Assembly: GCA_024195265.1 (NCBI GenBank) | Contig: JAJLRJ010000013.1 | Location: 9,399,832-9,463,831 of the forward strand | Length of the DNA stretch: 64,000 nucleotides | Direction: 5' to 3' | Source: Dendrophyllia cribrosa | Lineage: Eukaryota; Cnidaria; Anthozoa; Scleractinia; Dendrophylliidae | Shown: piece after piece, positions 53,183 through 64,000 of the stretch | Layout of the letters: every line of letters starts with the position of its first letter | How positions within the stretch are numbered: position 1 is the stretch's first letter | Program-made: the position numbers and the translations under genes | The notes under the pieces: model-generated | Told to the model about the DNA's origin: nothing | Databases searched by the model: none | Seen by the model: the letters and a program-made list of their open reading frames with translations, nothing else

Positions 53183-56100
53183 GTTAGTAAACTTTAAGCG
53201 TCACAATTACTTACTTTGTAGGAGCAACTACAGAATGCAGGGGCAATAAATTGGCCCTGTATTCTGTAGTTATGCCCTGTTTGTATTTATACTCTGCACA
53301 AATGTACCATCCAAACGGGATCTTCGTCTTATCATCCCTCTGGGTTTTAATAATTTTACACTACAGCCACTACAGATATGTACATGTATACAATGTAGCT
53401 ACAGCAACTACATATACTTCATGTTCTACAGCTACATGTACTACAGATGGGTCACAGATAGTACGTATTCTACGTTATTATTTGACTCAGCATTCTAGAG
53501 TGCAAATGCGCATTGAAGCAAATGCAATTCTTATATACATGTTGTAACTGGAGTTTTTCTCAAACAACGTGTACGTTGATTTGCATAATTGGTTGATTCA
53601 TGGTCACATGACATCTAACAAACAAATTTTTTTCCGCCAATTTTCCTAAGCAGGCAACATTTGTAAAAGCAGGCAACAATTTTGACGTCAGAGGGTAACA
53701 TTGCACTGTTACCCGCTAGCGCATGTGATCAGAATGTGACAAAAGGTGACATGATTATGATCAGGGCTGGAGATTAAAAAAAATTCCCAATCGCAATTTG
53801 CGAGTAATTCCTAAAATTTCGTTGCAAGTTTGAAAATGTTAGTCGCAAAAAAAAAACATTCTACTACTACCGTAACTGGAAATGAGAAACGAGAAACACT
53901 AATTCTTGTAAACCACGTTAATGGTCAGCATGAAATCGACAATTAAGTCACGCAACATTTAACATGAATTTCGCAGGATTTTTCAGATAAAATTACAACT
54001 ACCAGTAACAAGTAAGACACAAGACTGTTGAATATGTTTCCTTTATAAGCTAAGCCTTAAAGCAGTCGCAAAATCACCACTAATAGACAACTTTTAGTCG
54101 CAAAAGCAAAATCTTTAGTCGCAAATGCACCCAATACAGGCGCAATTTTGAGCCCTGAATGATGCGATTGATGTTTATCTCGAGTGCTCAGCGCGTTTTT
54201 CAAACTGTGAACTTTTGTGTTGTGTTTTTTGTATTGCTATATAACAAATCACTTAAAGGGGCAGTATCACAAGGTTCCACACGCGGCACTGTTCACTATT
54301 CTTGCACAGGAATTTTGGACATATCACTGTTAAAAGTGATTTTTTTCTTTCTTCCGGCTATCAAAACGGATTTTTTGATTCAACAAATACCTCCACTTCT
54401 CGACGGCCTTTTTGAATTTGCGGAATCAAACTTGAAAACTGGGCTGACATTTTCAAGTTTCGACCTCGTGATACTGCCCCTTTAATGACTGGTCCCTTAG
54501 GAAACAGTGAATTTTGGGAATCTTAGACGAGTTATTGCACTCTTCTGACCGAGCGCCACTAGGGAAAACACTTTCAAAAACTTAGATTTTGAGAAGATGA
54601 CTGTTGTATATTAAACAATTTTATTATATGTCAGTTTTTATTTTTAACTCTCCTAGAGGTTCGAAAACAAAAAACCTAACTGAGTGTATAAATGCACAGC
54701 CATATTACACAATTTTTCACTGAATAACCTTTATGTATCATTGGGAATACAGGAACTGGATAATCAATATATTATTAAAGTAATGCCCAGGAAATTATAC
54801 GTAGGCTTACATGAGGTACAATGTAGAAGTACTAAAAAAGTCAGAAATATCGATTGTTCAAATTTTCATTGCCAAGGGTCGCAAGATTGGGGAATGGCAG
54901 GGAGCACCCCGGGTGGGGGGGGGGGGGGGGGGGGGGTACTCTACAAATGTTTGGGTGGAGGTGTGCCGCTGGGACTCTGAGACCCTTAACCTATACTAGA
55001 CAATTTTAGCTGCATTTTGCAACCCTATTCTAGACTAAACACCGAAAAACCCTACCATATCCTAGACCTATTCCAGACTCGCTATTTTCCAGAAATTCGT
55101 TCACCATCACAGTTATAAGTTAACAGGCGTCAGCAAAAAATGCCGTACTGCCCGTCATAGCGATTTTTAAATGCCATTTGCCATTAAACCTCGTCTAGAC
55201 TAAATTCTTCACGCAATTAATCAGTTTCGCAGAAAATGATACCCTATTCTAGACCAAAAATTTCTAATGACTATACCCTATCCCAGACTAAACTGCCTGA
55301 AAACCATACCCTTCACAGCGGCACATACCTATATAGCTCATATATGGGAGTACACCCCCCCAGAGGAGCACACATGCTAGTGGGGCTGAGCATTCAAATA
55401 ACAGAAACAAATGTTTCAAATTGAACATAACAAAGTTTATTAAAGAGCCCAGTGCCTCCTGATTTCAAGTCTGGCATGGTCAAAACTGGATCACACTGTG
55501 TCCAATTAACAGGCATCACCAATGTCTTCCTCACAAATGCTAAAAATTGCCCTTCCGTCAAATACAGTCTCTGCCAAACTGGTGGCATCATATGTCGCAT
55601 GTCCACCATTAATTAACCCTACCCCATGGTAACTATGATTTTAGCAGTTGAGTGACAAGGCAAAAGGTGAGTGTCTGGCACCTTTTAATAGCTGGAACCT
55701 TTGACTAAGGGAAGCAAAACCCTGTAGGGGCGGGGTACTTGACCAATATTTGGGTATAGGGGTGCCACTGAGGGTCTGAGACCCTGACCCAGTTTAGGAC
55801 AAAAAAGAAACGAAAATACCTATTCTGTGTAGACAGCACCCTTTATTTTAGGACCCTGTCTAGGACAAAGGAACTATAACTGGAACCATAACTGAAACCA
55901 TACCCTGTTTAGGACAGACTCACATTAAATTACATACCCTGTTCAGGACAAAAAGGCCAAAAACCATACCCTGTCCAGTGGCACATCCTTATATACATGT
56001 AGGTAAATATAATAGAGTACCCCTGGGAGGAAAACTCAGACAGAAAACTGTTGCCCTCCAGGTTGGGTTTGGGTGTGAGGCTTAATCATCTCACCCCATA

Positions 56101-59100
56101 AAATCAATCTGATCATGGAAACCTCAATATCAAATGTTCTTCTTTGTGGGGAAGCTGAAGCAACCAGCGAAATCCCAGATGAGGATTAATTACTGAGGCC
56201 ATATGCACCCCCCCCCCCCCCCCCCTCCCAAGGGTGTGATTAAAACTGATGTCACATCCATGGTTACACTGACTGTAATAAAAATAATGTTGAAATCTTA
56301 AAAATATTATAATAGTAATCCTCCTTTTGTTTTTGTATTTTAGTGCACATGTCTGCTGTACAGACTTGCCAGCTGTTGTACCCCTCATAGAATTAAACAG
56401 AGATATCAATCAACAAATGATAACTGGTAGTTTCACTACAAATTCCCTAAAATGGTAAGCACTTTAAAAAAGGTCCCACCAAAGGTCATTAGAAATTCTT
56501 GGAGAAGGGAAGGGGGTCTCAAAAGCTGAAGTTTTTAAAGGCAAGTATAAAGCTGAACTTTAACTCTACACAGTCCCCTATTTGTCCGTGTATTTGTGGA
56601 GTTCGATCATTCAGTTCGTTTATAAGTCTCCATCTTGAATGTCACAGCCCAATAACAACTGGGGAGAATACATGTACTTTCCCCAGTGCCGCACCTTGAG
56701 CAGTTTTTGTTCTAACTCTCCCTAGTTTTTATTGGGCCGTGACATTCAAGATGGTAACTAAACTAACTGAATGATCAAACTCGACAAATGCCAAGAAAAT
56801 AGGGGACTGTGAACAGTAAAGGCTAAACTGGAATTTCTAGAGGTGTGGAAGTTCAAACCCCAAAATCTTAGTAGAAGCAATGGATGGGCTGCAGGGTTAC
56901 TCCCAGCATGATGTTGCCGGTACCTGAGGGGGTAACCCTGTAATGGACAACAGGATCCCATCCAGGGGGGGGGGCAGTGGGTACCTGAGACATCACGCTG
57001 GGGGTAACCCAGTGATGGACTGCCAGGATCCCATGCAGGGGGAAGCAGTAGCAATAATCCTTGTTGCTTCATGCTGCAGAAGTCCAGTTAAGCTCTGAAA
57101 CTCAGGCACAGAGGTGTCCTTTAAGACCTTTAAATGTCTGGTTCATATTATAAATTTAAATTATGTTGTATTTATGTACGCCTGTAGGGGAGAAGATGTG
57201 TCTAAATTTCAACCTACCCCAGACTTTCTCCTAGTCGCTGATTGCATTTATTATGAGGAGGTGAGAGCACAATTGGTATATATTTTTTTCAGTAATGAAC
57301 TGTAGCTATTATCATAGTCTAGTTGTTTTAGAGCTGGGCATTTTTATCCATGGACATTTGTTAGCTGGGATCAATAAAAACACTACCAAACCCTATATCT
57401 AATAAGATACAGGTGTAATATGTACTAGTACCCTGTGCACCCTATATGTAGTCAAATTGTTATGGCAACTGGTAATTGTGCTGCCTACTGTCGATTATTT
57501 GCTACCTACATCACAATAGAGTCCACTAACTCTGACTTATAACATACACAGATAATACTTCAGTGGAGAAGCGGTGGTCTCGTGGATAGCACATCAGACT
57601 TTCAACCTGAAGGTCTGTGGTTTGAGCCTGGTCTCTGCCGTCGTGTTGTTTCCTCAGACAAGAAACTTTGCTCCACATTGTCTCTCTCCACCAAGGTGTA
57701 TAAATGGGTACTGGCGACATAATGTTGGGGGGGGGTTTAACCTTGCAATGGACTAGCATCCCATCCAGGGGAATACCCTCAGTCGCTTCATGCTACAGTA
57801 ACTGGGTTAAGCTCCAGCAGTTGTGAGCCATTAGGCTTGTGAAGACTTACCCCCCCTTTACTTCTGTTATCCTACTCCCCCCCCCCCCCCCCCCCTCTTT
57901 TTCTCTCCAGCCCCATCCTTATGAACAAGTCCAGATCCATCGCTACTGTTGTGTGTACATAATTTGTTGTTGTTTAAGTCCTTAGTTCCTCTTGTGGCGA
58001 CCCTGCGTGATCTGAGTGATGCTAAAACCATTGTGTTGATAAGCTATGAAGAGAGAACAACAGGCAATAAGCCTTTGGTGGAGAAAAAGTTTCATCAGGT
58101 ACAGGAATAACTACATGTAGTGTGTTACAATAGGATAAGATAGCATCACTTACCTCATATTTACAAATGGTAAATTCATGAGTGTAGATTAAAAGTCACA
58201 AATATCTATCTAAAAATTATATCAAGATTTAAAAATATCCTTCTACGCATGAAATACAAGGAACTGGTTAAAAAAAACTCTGCTTTACATGAATGTCGTG
58301 TCTCATTGTATGCAATTAATCATTTGAAGGGGCTACAAGAGTATAGTTTATTACTGAAATCACTATGATTTGGTGATTCTGCTTGCCGTAAATTGGATGG
58401 GTAAGCACCGCACCACAATAACTAAAGCCGTTTTTCAGAAAGTTGGTGCGAGGCAAACTAGATCCCTATCTTTAGATCCTTAGAAGCTTATGCCCATGTC
58501 AGATTATCACTTTGGGCTCTAAATCAACATTCCTTCTCCGCGTAGTCTTTGGACGTCCCTACCTCCTTTTGCTTTCTGATGTCCATCAATCTTTCTTCGG
58601 AGCTGATGCCCAATCCATTACCATCGTCTTCTTAGAGCAGTTTTCAATTGAGTGTGGTAAAACCAAAACCAAAGTAATTACTCTGACCAATCACAGCAGT
58701 CGCAAACAATCCAGTGAACCAATCAGAGCTCGAAGCAATTACATGTCGGCGGCGCCAAGCGCGGGAAAACGCGTACGAGCAAGCCACGATTGGTTTTGGT
58801 TTTACTTCTGATTGGTCGAGAAAGTGGCGCGAGATTTTTTAGCCAATCACAAAGCGTAGCAATACAAAACCAAAGTAATTGTGTAATTACTTTCGACACT
58901 CAATTGAAAACTGCTCTATTAAGCCCTTGTCTAACGGAACGCAAATCGACGCAAGTTTTAAAGATTTCAACTTGCGGACAAACTTGCGTTGGGTAGGCAA
59001 ACATGCTCGAATTAAGAGTCTCCATTATCACGAAGCCCTCGAAATCTCCGGGTGTACGACAGTGCACGCAAGAAGAGAGGCACTCTGCTAAGGAGCCTAA

Positions 59101-61440
59101 ATCGCGCCTTTGTCATCTTATTCCGACGACTCGAGCATCTGCGCATGGTCGCTCTTTGCGTTATAGCAGAAGGCCATCGCTTTTTAAATGTAAGACCGAA
59201 CGTTTCAAAATAAGTTTCTTTCCTGCAATGTGCCTTCACTCTCACGGCCTGTAAATGACGCGTTTTTAGAACGTATTATATCTTATGAATACATATTAGT
59301 CGTAGATTTATATAACCATATGTTATTTGTAGTATTATATATTAGTCTCAACATGTAAATTTCATTTTTATTTTATTTGAAATTGTAAGGCCCAGCCCCA
59401 TAGATAAACCCTAAAAACTTTTTAAATAAATATTTTTTGTAGTAATATCGCAATTCGCTTTTTAGCACGATGATTTTACGAATAAACGCTTTTAATTTAA
59501 TTTAAAATAGTTACAAAAAACCATGAGTCAATTATGGAGACATATAATGTAGTTCTAACTATTGAGTCTGTGGACGAAATCCTATGGTGTGACCATTCAA
59601 ATGAAACCTCTTCAGCAGTACTTTTGCATAGTACCATTTATTTTTAAATATTTTACGGAATGAACTTTGGGATTTTTCATGAATTTTGATCTTTGGCACT
59701 CTTAGGAGTGAATGGGTTAACTTGGTAACTTTCGATAACTCCCGTTTGACCAGGGCTTTAGGCCAGAGAATACGTGAGATCTTTCAGAGGTAAGATGTAT
59801 CGAAGACAAAGGACTGCAACTTCGACAGACTCAAAATTTGGAATACTTCACAATCTTTTGTTTAATACATCCTAACGCAAAACTAAAAGAAAAAAGCAGC
59901 CGCGACGCTGACGTTAACGCGACTAGTCGAAGGAGCAGTACTCACAAGGAGATTGCCTCGACAAGTCGCTTTAAATTAAAGGAACACTGTCCGCCGAAAT
60001 AACGAAATTGTGTTTCCTTAATTTCCATGTTATATCGCCAAATGCCACCGAATATACAACTAAATTGGATAAAAAGATTCTATAGAGCAAAACAGAAGTA
60101 GTAGTTTGAAGATAAAGTTCAGGATTGCAAGGATAGAAGCAGATTACAGTTCATCAATTTTGATTTCTTGACAGGCGGTCAAAAAATCAAAGTTTCCATA
60201 CACCTTATTCATAAATGGCGACCGATTCATTATTCTTTTTTAGTAAATTTTTACCTCTCGATAATGATTTTCTAGATTTCTGATTGGTCCCACCGCTACC
60301 GATCTGAGTCGTTATTGGTTAATTTGCCCAAATATGGAAAAATGATGACGAATTACGCGAAAAAAAATTGTTTTCCTCGTCGCGGAAAAAAAATTGCACG
60401 TGCACGTGGCACGTGCACGTGGCGGGCGAATCTTTCCTTGTCCGCAGTATAATTTCTACAATTGTTATGTTCAAATCCATAACCATTTCTGCCAGTCCGA
60501 TTAAGACTTATTTTTGAAGGAAACTTTGACATTCTTCTCGATCTTATTTTGAAGGAAACTACTTTTGAAAGAAACATTCTTCTCGATCTCGCCGCCTGCT
60601 TATAGCATTTACTCGCTTTCGATTTGCGGTCATGTGACACTTGTTCGCTAATGTGACAGTTATATATATTTTTTTCCAATTTCCGGTTATTTGAGTGTTT
60701 GAAAATTTACTAAAACAGTTATTCATCTCGGCCTCGCCGAATATGAGCTGATATATAAAACCAACTCGGCGCGGCGCCTCGTTGGTTATATATATCAGCT
60801 CATATTCGGCTCGTCCTCGATGAATAACTGTTAAAATATCTATGTTAATTTGCCTCACTAGCCTCATTTTAGCGTGTAAATTCTTTTGAATTTTGCACAT
60901 GCTAACGAGGCTCGTGAGGCTAATTAAAATAAATACAAAAGAATAATAAATCCGCCGCCATTTATGAATAAGGTGTATTCTGGTGGAATTTTGAGTTTTT
61001 AGTCGTTATTTTGTCTTTTCAGTTCATATTCTTTGTGTTGATCACTTTTGGCGATTTTTTTTCTCCATATCTTAAAAGGTTATAAAGCAAGCTTCGGGCC
61101 ATTATCATGAAAACACAATATTTCAGCCGGGACAGTTTTAATTTCTGCTTCTATAGTCGCCGCGAATAGATTTTTTGCCGAAAATTAGTTATTCACACGA
61201 AGGCGACCAGTCGCCCCGTGTGTCTCGACCATTGTACTTTTTTTTGAGACGCATCAGTTGGCACTTACATAAAAAACACGATTGACTTGGTAGCGATAAA
61301 ATATTCATATTTTTGTTTCTACTTTCCAGCTTGTGAGTGAGCACTTTACAGTGGAAGAAATTCCAGAAAAACAGCAGGATCCAGTCTATCACAGCCCAGA
61401 TATACACCTGTTGAAACTGATGAAAAGAATAACAATTTAA
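52935..61440 (+). CDS. VCPKMT: VCPKMT (METTL21D) protein-lysine methyltransferase, 5 exons, complete
   Basis: Cytosolic class I SAM-dependent methyltransferase of the METTL21 family; the vertebrate orthologue trimethylates one lysine of the AAA ATPase VCP/p97. Exons: 52935-53182, 56344-56454, 57188-57260, 57979-58098, 61330-61440; all introns GT-AG, phases compatible, 663 nt = 220 residues plus stop (human about 229). Seen: VVWDAALVLAKYL (family N-terminal motif), VVELGAGTGVVGLIAA (SAM-binding motif I), CCTDLPAVVPLIELN (acidic end of beta2), DFLLVADCIYYEE (motif post-II, D-x-x-Y-Y), VLISYEERT and a C-terminal HSPDIHLLKL like the human SEDIHIIYI. The ATG fits: it starts MADELGDF, like human MADTLESS, although an in-frame ATG exists upstream at 52893. 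Introns are 0.6-3.2 kb and full of repeats. Confidence 0.95.
53762..54160. mobile_element. hAT-like non-autonomous element (tentative), copy 2
   Basis: Starts TCAGGGCTGGAGATTAAAA and ends CAATTTTGAGCCCTGA, with several GTCGCAAAA-type internal motifs. No transposase. In VCPKMT intron 1. Confidence 0.5.
54252..54486. mobile_element. TIR element with CTTAAAGGGGCAGTATCAC ends, copy 2
   Basis: Left CTTAAAGGGGCAGTATCACA, right GTGATACTGCCCCTTTAA. 235 bp, in VCPKMT intron 1. The interior is unlike copy 1. Confidence 0.88.
54900..55365. mobile_element. Dispersed GTACTCCC/GTGCCGCTG repeat, copy 2
   Basis: Poly-G then GTACTCTACAAATGTTTGGG, GTGTGCCGCTGGGACTCTGA, and several CCTATTCTAGACTAAA units, ending TAGCTCATATATGGGAGTAC-ACCCCCC. 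In VCPKMT intron 1. Confidence 0.65.
55725..56035. mobile_element. Dispersed GTACTCCC/GTGCCGCTG repeat, copy 3
   Basis: GGGGTACTTGACCAATATTT, TGCCACTGAGGGTCTGAGAC, repeated CCCTGTTTAGGACA units, ending AGTACCCCTGGGAGG. Confidence 0.65.
56344..57260 (+). CDS. VCPKMT: VCPKMT exons 2-3: central methyltransferase fold
   Basis: Exon 56344-56454 encodes GAHVCCTDLPAVVPLIELN and then TGSFTTNSLKW; exon 57188-57260 encodes GEDVSKFQPTPDFLLVADCI and YYEE. Human VCPKMT has GADVVVTDLEEL, VTGSVQAKVLKWGE and PDFILMADCIYYEE at the same places. The D-x-x-Y-Y motif typical of METTL21-type enzymes is intact. The junction splits the Trp codon TGG. Confidence 0.94.
56885..57105 (+). mobile_element. SINE 3' tail repeats
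   Basis: GGGTAACCCTGTAATGGACA-CAGGATCCCATCCAGGGG occurs twice with variations, then CTTCATGCTGCAGAAGTCCA-GTTAAGCTC. It is the same tail as in the full SINE at 57545-57850. In VCPKMT intron 2, 80 bp upstream of exon 3. Confidence 0.7.
57545..57850 (+). mobile_element. tRNA-derived SINE, copy 2 (full length)
   Basis: Head GGTGGTCTCGTGGATAGCAC (box A) and GGTTTGAGCCTGGTC (box B), body CTGCCGTCGTGTTGTTTCCT and GTGTATAAATGGGTACTGGC, tail ATGGACTAGCATCCCATCCA-GGGG ... GCTTCATGCTACAGTAACTG. In VCPKMT intron 3. Confidence 0.8.
57979..58098 (+). CDS. VCPKMT: VCPKMT exon 4
   Basis: 120 nt, phase 0 to phase 0, encoding SLVPLVATLRDLSDAKTIVL, ISYEERTTGN and KPLVEKKFHQ. It aligns with human SLEPLLKTLKD and [20 protein letters not shown]. 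The acceptor (TTTAAG at 57973-57978) has a T-rich tract; the donor is GTACAG. Confidence 0.92.
58632..58919. mobile_element. CCAAT-rich MITE, copy 7
   Basis: TAGAGCAGTTTTCAATTGAG ... CAATTGAAAACTGCTCTA, same orientation as copy 5 (27446-27733) and very similar to it throughout. In VCPKMT intron 4. Confidence 0.92.
59538..59655 (-). repeat. 106-bp repeat, single diverged copy, reverse orientation
   Basis: TAGTTCTAACTATTGAGTCT, GTGGACGAAATCCTATGGTG, TGACCATTCAAATGAAACCT, then CAGCAGTACTTTTGCATAGT. In VCPKMT intron 4. Confidence 0.75.
60200..60977. mobile_element. MITE with TTCATAAATGGCGG ends, copy 3, carrying a nested foldback
   Basis: Left ACACCTTATTCATAAATGGC, right GCCATTTATGAATAAGGTGT, a perfect inverted pair. 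Inside lies a second palindrome at 60712-60836: ACAGTTATTCATCTCGGCCT mirrored at the right, centre AACTCGGCGCGGCGCCTCGTT. Confidence 0.88.
61330..61440 (+). CDS. VCPKMT: VCPKMT exon 5: C-terminus and stop
   Basis: 111 nt following TTTCCAG, encoding LVSEHFTVEEIPEKQQDPVY, HSPDIHLLKLMKRITI and TAA. It corresponds to the human segment with [23 protein letters not shown]. The 3.2-kb intron before it holds a CCAAT-type MITE and nested foldback elements. Confidence 0.92.
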   Translation, partial: LVSEHFTVEEIPEKQQDPVYHSPDIHLLKLMKRITI

Positions 61441-61504
61441 TGACGACAACAGCGTTCTAAAGGCATATAACTCACGCGGGCTGAGATGACACTTGCCCTG
61501 GGAA

Positions 61505-61735
61505 ACAGGGTTGGTCAAGTTTGCCCATGGTCGCCGAAGTAGCCTGTTTGATGCGTTCAGATAGTGAGGAGCGAAGAATAGGCGGCGGGCGAAGGAAAAA
61601 TATTGCGGGTACTGACGGAACGGAATATGCGCGAAAGAGAGCGAGGCGACCGTCTCCCCTCATTTTAGCCGCTCGTTCGCGCGCCGTATTCCCCGGTCCC
61701 ACAATGTTAACGCCTGAAACAGGCAAGCGCCGAAG
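61505..61735. mobile_element. Foldback-like element (GCCTGTTT ends)
   Basis: GCCTGTTTGATGCGTTCAG at 61541 faces CTGAAACAGGC at about 61712, with GAGCGAA/TTCGCGC motifs between. It follows the VCPKMT stop codon. Moderate resemblance to 33466-33686. Confidence 0.45.
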
Positions 61736-62495
61736 AAGGAGCTTGCAGGGGACTCAGGGGAATCCTCCTTTAGAGACGATTTATAAGTTGGAGCTTGAAC
61801 GGTGCATTTGGGTGGAACTGGATTACGAAATTGTTGCGTTTTCGTTATTTCCCTAAAATTGGTAAAGCAACCAAAACTTGGAATTTCTATAAACATGAAT
61901 GAAAAGCATTAACAGGATTAGATATAAAAATGGCCGTTCCATGTCGAGGCTATATTCGGGGAAATAGATTGTGTTCCGGCTGTTATCTACATCCCTGGAA
62001 CTCAAGTGAAGAATTCATGGGCGCAGCAGCAGTCTACCTTGCTATTTCCTTAATACTGTAAGTCAAGAGAGAGACCGAGTGAAAGGATATTTCTCCATTA
62101 TAGCAAAGAAAACACAGACTTTCAAGCCCGCGAAATTTGCATCCCTTTTTTTTTATCTGGAGAGTGGTAACTTTCGAGGGCGCAAGGAGTTTCCCTTCGT
62201 TGGTTGATCATTCCCTTGGTCCTTTGCGTTCTGTCAAGGTTTCCTGCGGACTAACTTGCGCCGAAAATAATTAGGAAGAAAACAAATGGTCCCCATGTGG
62301 AGTGCACAAAGAGCACTCTTTTCAAAATACCAGCAGTGCGGAGTTGACAGAAAGTGCGCAAGGAATGAGCAACAACACTGACAGTGTAGGAATAGGATGT
62401 TTGGATAAACACCTTCTAAATAACAGTCTTCAGTTACTTGAGCCAAGGACAAAAGGCAACCTTAATGGAGCGCTAAGAGTTTAGTGAACCTAGGC

Positions 62496-62501
62496 AATAA
62501 A
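62496..62501 (+). promoter_or_regulatory. Possible polyadenylation signal for VCPKMT
   Basis: AATAAA about 1.06 kb after the stop codon, on the coding strand. It is one hexamer in AT-rich DNA, so it may be chance. Confidence 0.25.
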
Positions 62502-62999
62502 AGGGACTCTCTAATTCAGGGGTCCTCAAAGTGACGTTTGTCAGGTGCAAACATAACTTTGGAAAGCATTTTACTGTACTTCTATTCATAATTGAGTTGG
62601 AACATCCAATTCTATAATTCAAATTCAAATTTATGTGTATAAATATATGAGAAATTATGTAAATTTAAATTTATTTTCAAGAAATTTGAGTTTACCTCGG
62701 TGTAAGAACCTGCGTTTTTTACCTTTGTAGTATTGCATTCCCAGTTGACTCTTTTGTTTTATGCCTTTTATTTTCTTTGTTTTACGTCACTCATGAGTTT
62801 CACAGGTTCTTACACGGATGAGCCAGAAATTTCGCGAATGTTGTTGGATTGAGTTCCTTTTCACAGCTGAGAAGTGTAAAATTTGTATAAATATTGAATT
62901 ATCAAACTGGTCCAAACTATTTGGACCAGTACATCAATTTGGCTAACAAACCAATTCTCACTGTTTTTAAACAAAAACATCCATAGGCGATTTTTTTTT

Positions 63000-63017
63000 T
63001 TGGGGGGGGGGGGGGGC
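63000..63017. repeat. Poly-T/poly-G junction
   Basis: T run followed by about 16 G, then CTTCCAGG. Confidence 0.9.
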
Positions 63018-63039
63018 TTCCAGGATTGCTATAGAGTGT

Positions 63040-63165
63040 TTTCACTCACGTGACCGGCGGCCATATTGGATTGCTAAAACAATAGGAAATGTTTGAATAA
63101 GAATAGAGCTAAAGTCCCATAAGATTCGTTTAGGACACCAATATGGCCGCCGTGACGTCACATGC
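63040..63165. mobile_element. Small TIR repeat (GGCGGCCATATTGG)
   Basis: CACGTGACCGGCGGCCATAT-TGG faces CCAATATGGCCGCCGTGACG-TCAC about 90 bp away. Confidence 0.75.
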
Positions 63166-63422
63166 AAACCGGTCCATTGCTGATCTCCGCCTATTCTTTT
63201 TGTAATGACTACAATACAAGAAATAAAAGAATGAAAATGACTTTATTAAAATTGCGTTAGTCTACATTATATGTATCAGACGACCATACAAAGCAAGGAA
63301 CTTTGGGACGCCAAATGATCAGACAATTAGCTTTTCTGTGTAATACAAAGTAAAGCAAATTGAACCTATTTTTGCAAGTTCAAAATTCGTATTTGATAAT
63401 TTCGCTTAACGATTCAATTTGA

Positions 63423-63661
63423 ATAGAGAGGTTATCGAGTGTCGTAAAACCAAACCAATCACAACAGTCGCTGACAATCCAATGAATCAATCAGAACTCG
63501 AAGCAAATACATGTAACCGTCGCCAAGCGCGGGAAAAAAGCGGTTTTACTTCTGATTGGTTAATAAGGTGGCGTGAGAATTTTTTTGGCCAATCACAAAG
63601 CGTAGCAATGTAAAACTAAAGCAGTCAAGAAATACTTTCCGCACTTGAAAACCGCTGTATT
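63423..63661. mobile_element. CCAAT-rich MITE, copy 8 (diverged)
   Basis: TAGAGAGGTTATCGAGTGTC at the left, TTGAAAACCGCTGTA at the right, interior CGCCAAGCGCGGGAAAA and CCAATCACAAAGCGTAGC. Confidence 0.8.
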
Positions 63662-64000
63662 AGTGACGCACAGTCATTATGCGCCTACCTACAAGTGATT
63701 GACAAGTTCATTTACCCTTGTCAACTGTGCGTGAATAGAGGAATTACATGTTGATCACCTTTGACACTTTCTTATGCTAGGACATAAAGAATGAGCGTAT
63801 CAGCCCGAGTTGTCATTTTCATTATTTGTGCTTATCGTCTAATGAAAAGTCCAATGGCAATAACAAATAGTTTATTTCTAGTAGAAAATTCTGTACAGGT
63901 TAAGAGTGTTTATAGCTCGTCGCCATGTTGGTGGACAAAAGATGACTCCACATCAACGTTCTGACAGGCAGAGGGAGTTTTGAATTCCATGAGATATTCA

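Noticed and set aside
61521..61856. 111-aa ORF after VCPKMT
   Set aside because: It overlaps a foldback-like repeat and its antisense frame is open as well. The composition is Arg-rich without a recognisable domain.

Overview
This is eukaryotic (metazoan) genomic DNA. It is AT-rich, with long introns, GT-AG splice sites, TACATGTA-type words scattered throughout, many homopolymer G/C runs and a dense load of small inverted-repeat transposons. Gene structure and protein similarity suggest a non-bilaterian animal, most likely an anthozoan cnidarian such as a stony coral. The organism call is inference; the two gene identities are much firmer.

Two protein-coding genes are supported, both on the + strand. 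(1) Positions 168-38727 hold the 3' two thirds of a multi-PDZ scaffold gene, an MPDZ/MUPP1 orthologue (PATJ relatives). I could join 28 exons with compatible phases into 4,331 nt: two bases of a split codon, then 1,442 codons and a stop. The exons encode nine PDZ domains that align in order with vertebrate MPDZ PDZ4 to PDZ11 and PDZ13; no PDZ12 is visible. The start of the gene (L27, PDZ1-3) lies left of the window. (2) Positions 52935-61440 hold a complete five-exon, 220-residue orthologue of VCPKMT (METTL21D), the protein-lysine methyltransferase that modifies the AAA ATPase VCP/p97. The genes are in tandem but there is no sign that they work together: one is a junction/polarity scaffold, the other a soluble methyltransferase.

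The rest is mobile and repetitive DNA. Introns of the MPDZ gene carry: a 106-bp repeat in local arrays (largest at 23160-24512 and 36285-37170); at least nine copies in the window of a roughly 285-bp TIR element; a 1.7-kb Penelope-like retroelement with reverse transcriptase and GIY-YIG remains, an inverted second fragment and a 13-bp target duplication (15242-16994); a 2.2-kb nested palindrome next to a broken RecQ-type helicase fragment (19925-22135); and a 560-bp near-perfect palindrome (7892-8453).

Between the genes, 41086-46210 is a TIR-bounded element of about 5.1 kb. It has small unrecognised ORFs converging from both ends, several very basic and one with hydrophobic segments, and is interrupted by three further TIR insertions. 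It is the best candidate here for something undescribed. Next come foldback elements and a 2.9-kb satellite of about 48 copies of a 60-bp unit (48882-51775). The satellite's period, a multiple of three, keeps three of six frames open on both strands. A TIR element with a 97-nt poly-C run lies just upstream of the VCPKMT start codon.

Stretches of 300 bp or more not listed (for example 660-2150, 9980-11060, 17000-18170, 28020-29150, 46560-47090, 47650-48165, 55000-55700, 62500-62990) were read; I saw only non-coding, AT-rich or repeat-like sequence in them.
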